Assembly: GCF_900176505.1 (NCBI RefSeq)
Contig: NZ_FWYB01000024.1
Span: 1-47,419 of the forward strand
Source: Pedobacter nyackensis
GTDB taxonomy: Bacteria; Bacteroidota; Bacteroidia; Sphingobacteriales; Sphingobacteriaceae
DNA length: 47,419 nucleotides
Reading direction: 5' to 3'
Position numbers and translations under genes: made by a program. The notes beneath the pieces were generated by a model that saw nothing but the letters and a program-made list of their open reading frames with translations, was not told where the DNA came from and did not search any database. Positions 44,301 to 47,419 of this stretch are shown here, piece by piece (position 1 is the first letter of the stretch; each line of letters opens with the position of its first letter).

Positions 44301-44366
44301 TCTAATTGTGCATGTGTCTCTTGTTTAAATTTTAGTCAAAAAAGTATTTGGCGTATAACATTGCAC

Positions 44367-45071
44367 TTAATTTTTAAGCATTCCTGGACTATCTAAAAGC
44401 TCCACATCAAAAATCAATGCTGAATATGCAGGGACTAATCCAGGGACACCTCTTTCTGCATACCCCAGCGCCGATGGAATAAATACACGCCATGTGGATC
44501 CTGCCGGCATAATTTGTAGAATCTCATTCATCCCTGGTATAAAGGTTAAAGGCTTTCCAGTCAACACTTTTTTCTTCGCGTAGGTGTCTTCAAACAATTT
44601 CCCATCTGGGAGATAACCTTTTACATTAAGGAACACAGAGTCGGTAGCCCGAGGTTTAATACCATTCCCAGCCTTCAATATCACATAAGCCACTCCACTT
44701 GGCAGCATCCCTACCCCTGTTTTACCTCTTACATTTTCGAATAATAATTTTTCCTGCTGGGTACTTCGTTCCGAAATCAGTCTTTTCTGATAAGCATCCA
44801 AACGGGCAGAAACTGAGGATGCATCTACAAGCAAATCCTTATTGAGTAATACATCATCCATTCCTTTGCGGAATAATTCAGGATTCGTTATTGTGAAGCC
44901 GTTATTAATAATCCATTGACCAAGGAATGCTCCCAGGGTATACTGAAGGGAGTCTGATGCCATGGCTAACTTTACTGGTGTTGTTACCAATGGCTTAACT
45001 TGTCGGATTTGGGCCTTAACATTGAAAGATAGAGCAAATGCTACTACTATTAGTATTATTTTTTTTATCAT
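44367..45071 (-). CDS. Exported FKBP-type peptidyl-prolyl isomerase
   Basis: The 234-residue protein has a signal peptide (ending near VKAQ, residue 21), an FkpA-like N-terminal helical part (about 35-100, LGAFLGQWIINNGFTITNPELFRKGMDD) and a C-terminal FKBP domain (LPSGVAYVILKAGNG, VKGYLPDGKLFEDTY, FIPGMNEILQIMPAGSTWRV, IPSALGYAERG, LIFDVELL). It should act as a periplasmic folding helper. It starts 14 bp after the stop of the repetitive fibre-like gene in the same direction, so the two are probably cotranscribed and the FKBP may help fold that protein. Confidence 0.9.
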   Translation of the reverse strand: MIKKIILIVVAFALSFNVKAQIRQVKPLVTTPVKLAMASDSLQYTLGAFLGQWIINNGFTITNPELFRKGMDDVLLNKDLLVDASSVSARLDAYQKRLISERSTQQEKLLFENVRGKTGVGMLPSGVAYVILKAGNGIKPRATDSVFLNVKGYLPDGKLFEDTYAKKKVLTGKPLTFIPGMNEILQIMPAGSTWRVFIPSALGYAERGVPGLVPAYSALIFDVELLDSPGMLKN

Positions 45072-45085
45072 AAATTAATGTGAGT

Positions 45086-47419
45086 CTATTGTAAAGCAGC
45101 AGTCCTTGAAAACTCAATCCAGTTAGTTCCATCAAAAATAAAGCATACCATAAATGTTCTACCACTGGTGGTACCTGTTGCAAGAGTTGACAATTTTTTA
45201 CAATTTCCAGCAAAAGTGATAGTCCTACTCGCTGTAGTAGCTGTAAAACATAAATAAACCCTAGAACCGATAGCAGCACTAGTTCCACTGAATGTAAGAG
45301 TCGCATTTGCTGATGGTGTCATTGTATAGATCGAAGAACCATCAGGCGTTATTGTCTGCGAAGTTGTCCCCATAGCGGTTGTTGCTTCAAAGACCTCAGC
45401 GTTACCAGTTACATTAGGCAGGGTAATAACTTTATTACTTGTGGTTGGAGTCCATGACAAGGTACCTGTAACTCCTGCACTTTGAAGTTCAATTTGATTG
45501 GATGTTGCTGATAATTCCAGGGTTGGAGAAGTCACCACCCCCGTAAAAGTTGGAGATGCCAAAGGTGCTTTCAACGCGTTGTTCCCATTCAACTTTTGAA
45601 TAGCTTGAAGAATATTATCTGTTGCAGCAATAACACCAGCTCCACTAGTATAGCCAGTTAGCACTTTACCTATAACAGCGGGATTGGATATAGTGGATGC
45701 ATTGCCAGTTGAAGTAACTTCACCAGTTAAATTTGCATTTGTTGTTACTGTCCCTGCCGTTAATCCTGCGGCAGTACCGGTAATATTAGTCCCTACTAAC
45801 GTTATCGGCGTGCCCAAATTTGGATTAACTAATGTTGGTGAAGTTGCAAAAACTGCAAGCCCAGTTCCTGTTTCATCAGATAAAGCCCCTGCAAGTCCTG
45901 CAGAATTGGTTAACATATTTTGTTTATTAGCTGCTGATGTTGTAACAGCAGCATCAGCATAAGCTGTAGTAGCAATAGCTACACTATTATTGCCCGCAAT
46001 TTGAGTTACTCCTACGGCTCCAGATGAAAGAGTTACTACCCCTGTAAATGTTGGTGAAGCCAAGGGTGCTTTTAATTCAAGATCAGCCACACTTCCTTTT
46101 AAGTCCAAAGCTGTCTGAGTTGCAGTACTGATTGGTTTTGCCAGATCAGAAGTATTATCAACATTACCAAGACCAACTGCGACTTTATCAAACGTTCCCA
46201 AAGTCTTATCGCCTTTAAGATACTGTGCAGAAGTTCCCGTCGTGATCAATGGCTCTTTTGCATCTAAAGCTACTTGCGTAGCGGTACTGATTGGCTTTGC
46301 CAAATCAGAAGTATTGCTCACATCGCCAAGACCAACCATTGCAGCAGTAACACCTGTTACCGTACCGGTAAAAATTGGTGAAGCTAAAGGTGCCTTTAGC
46401 GCCAAATCAGCAGCACTACCTTTTGCATCTAAAGCCGCTTGTGTAGCAGTAGATACTGGTTTATTAGCATCGCTAGTGTTATCCACATTGCCAAGTCCTA
46501 CCATTGTAGCCGTAACACCCGTTACCGCACCAGTAAAAGCTGGTGAAGCTAAGGGCGCTTTTAAAGCAAGATCAGCTACACTTCCTTTTGCATCTAAAGC
46601 TGCTTGTGTAGCAGTAGATACTGGTTTATTAGCATCGCTGGTGTTATCCACATTACCTAAACCTACCATCGTAGCCGTAACCCCCGTTACCGTACCGGTA
46701 AAAGTTGGTGAAGCCAAAGATGCTTTTAGTGCAAGGTCAGCAGTACTGCCCTTTAAATCTAAAGCCGCTTGAACAGCAGTACTAATTGGCTTTGCCAAAT
46801 CAGAAGTATTGTTCACTTGGTCAAGACCAACCATTGCAGCAGTAACTCCTGTAACAGTACCAGTGAAAGCTGGTGAGGCCAAAGGTGCTTTTAAAGCTAG
46901 GTCAGTTGCATTGCCTTTTGTATCTAAAGCCATTTGAGTAGCAGTAGATACTGGTTTATTAGCATCACTGGTATTATCAACGTTGCCTAAACCAACCATT
47001 GTAGCCGTAACACCTGTAACAGTACCAGTAAAAGCTGGTGAAGCCAAAGGTGCTTTTAGCGCCAAATCAGCTGCACTACCTTTTGCATCTAAGGCAGCTT
47101 GCGTTGCAGTACTGATTGGCTTAGCCAAGTCAGAAGTATTGTTGACTTGATTAAGACCAACCATTGCAGCAGTAACACCTGTTACTGTTCCTGTAAAAGT
47201 TGGCGAAGCCAAAGGCGCTTTTAAGGCTAGATCAGCAGCACTGCCTTTTGCATCTAAAGCCGTCTGAGTAGCAGTAGATACTGGTTTATTTAAATCACAA
47301 GTATTATCCACATTACCTAAACCTACCATCGCAGCAGTAACACCCGTTACCGTACCAGTAAAAGTTGGTGAAGCTAATGGTGCCTTTAATGCTAAATCAG
47401 CAGCACTACCTTTTGTATC
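45086..47419 (-). CDS. Fibre-like tandem-repeat protein (partial, 5' end outside window)
   Basis: The frame is open to the right edge; 777 codons are visible. The N-terminal visible part is a tandem array of 55-residue units of the type GLGNVDNTSD, KPVSTATQAALDAKGS, ADLALKAPLASPTFTGTVTG. It is followed by a degenerate unit with EPLITTGTSAQYLKGDKTLG, a middle region (about 250 residues) of threonine/serine/glycine-rich sequence and a C-terminal domain ending WIEFSRTAALQ. The repeat wording is known from phage tail fibres and from large Bacteroidota surface proteins. No other phage gene is near. The FKBP gene follows after 14 bp. Function (adhesin or fibre) is inferred. Confidence 0.85.
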   Translation of the reverse strand, partial: DTKGSAADLALKAPLASPTFTGTVTGVTAAMVGLGNVDNTCDLNKPVSTATQTALDAKGSAADLALKAPLASPTFTGTVTGVTAAMVGLNQVNNTSDLAKPISTATQAALDAKGSAADLALKAPLASPAFTGTVTGVTATMVGLGNVDNTSDANKPVSTATQMALDTKGNATDLALKAPLASPAFTGTVTGVTAAMVGLDQVNNTSDLAKPISTAVQAALDLKGSTADLALKASLASPTFTGTVTGVTATMVGLGNVDNTSDANKPVSTATQAALDAKGSVADLALKAPLASPAFTGAVTGVTATMVGLGNVDNTSDANKPVSTATQAALDAKGSAADLALKAPLASPIFTGTVTGVTAAMVGLGDVSNTSDLAKPISTATQVALDAKEPLITTGTSAQYLKGDKTLGTFDKVAVGLGNVDNTSDLAKPISTATQTALDLKGSVADLELKAPLASPTFTGVVTLSSGAVGVTQIAGNNSVAIATTAYADAAVTTSAANKQNMLTNSAGLAGALSDETGTGLAVFATSPTLVNPNLGTPITLVGTNITGTAAGLTAGTVTTNANLTGEVTSTGNASTISNPAVIGKVLTGYTSGAGVIAATDNILQAIQKLNGNNALKAPLASPTFTGVVTSPTLELSATSNQIELQSAGVTGTLSWTPTTSNKVITLPNVTGNAEVFEATTAMGTTSQTITPDGSSIYTMTPSANATLTFSGTSAAIGSRVYLCFTATTASRTITFAGNCKKLSTLATGTTSGRTFMVCFIFDGTNWIEFSRTAALQ
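46332..47419. repeat. Exact 165-bp tandem repeat array within the fibre gene
   Basis: The same landmark (CCwACCATyG) occurs at 46332, 46497, 46662, 46827, 46992, 47157 and 47322, each exactly 165 bp apart, and the array runs off the right edge. Units fall into two versions: GNVDNTSDANKPVSTATQ (also GNVDNTCDLNKP) and xQVNNTSDLAKPISTATQ, partly alternating. Unit length has not drifted by a single codon although bases differ, so the 55-residue length is under selection or homogenised by recombination. Confidence 0.92.

Noticed and set aside
45684..46772. Plus-strand frames opposite the repeat gene
   Set aside because: They mirror the repetitive coding sequence and arise from its low-complexity codon pattern.
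45086..47419. Prophage region, based on tail-fibre-like repeats
   Set aside because: Apart from the repeat wording there is no phage structural, lysis, integrase or terminase gene nearby, and the partner gene is an exported FKBP; the same repeats occur in non-phage surface proteins.
46332..47419. CRISPR-like array
   Set aside because: The repeats are 165-bp coding units in a continuous frame with no unique spacers.

Overview
The window looks like a chromosome segment from the Bacteroidota, most likely Sphingobacteriaceae and Pedobacter-like; the genus is an inference from gene content, not a match. The grounds are TonB-dependent receptors with carboxypeptidase-regulatory and STN domains, a FecI/FecR pair, PorD (DUF4835), a two-CDS bamD-rpoZ overlap, ClpC, a PA0069-type radical SAM protein, promoter elements of the TAnnTTTG class, and almost no Shine-Dalgarno sites. 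I see no tRNA, rRNA, insertion sequence or CRISPR array.

Region 1 (1-11.7 kb) is a pectin and galacturonate locus, nearly all on the minus strand. CE8 pectinesterase, GH28 polygalacturonase and PL10 pectate lyase form one operon that demethylates and cuts homogalacturonan. Next to it uxaB-uxaA-uxaC carries galacturonate through tagaturonate and altronate to 2-keto-3-deoxygluconate. A divergent LacI-type regulator and a second CE8 gene follow. A shared half-site, GCAAwCGTT, occurs as a perfect dyad before uxaB, in the lacI/CE8 divergent region and upstream of the second CE8, so one LacI regulon is likely. The second CE8 gene lies between two decayed carbohydrase C-termini, one GH28-like and one GH43-like, which points to an eroded, formerly larger cluster. 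The left edge holds the first codons of another minus-strand gene, preceded by three tandem 28-bp repeats.

Region 2 (11.7-22.7 kb) has a lone siderophore-type TonB receptor with an AT-rich dyad at its promoter. It is followed by the core block bamD-rpoZ-coaBC-porD ... recN-fabI. A BlaI-type repressor and M56 sensor peptidase with two matching operators sit between porD and recN.

Region 3 (22.7-31.3 kb) has a regulatory-domain protein and then a cell-surface-signalling unit: ECF sigma factor, FecR, a large STN-bearing TonB receptor and a lipoprotein containing a clear internal duplication in the place where SusD is usually found. A PA0069-type radical SAM gene follows, behind a 23-bp dyad.

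Region 4 (31.3-43.3 kb) contains a minus-strand set encoding a SUMF1-fold protein without catalytic cysteines, a Tat-exported Gfo/Idh/MocA oxidoreductase, ApbE and a TIM-barrel isomerase. It is followed by clpC and divergent ettA, then by a family-9-like exported protein, a second TIM-barrel isomerase with a Tat signal, and a secreted CE1-like esterase. The sugar-related genes suggest oxidation and processing of carbohydrates in the periplasm.

Region 5 (43.4-47.4 kb) holds two small DNA-binding-like proteins, an exported FKBP isomerase and, just upstream of it, the 3' part of a very repetitive fibre-like gene built from exact 165-bp tandem units that runs off the right edge.
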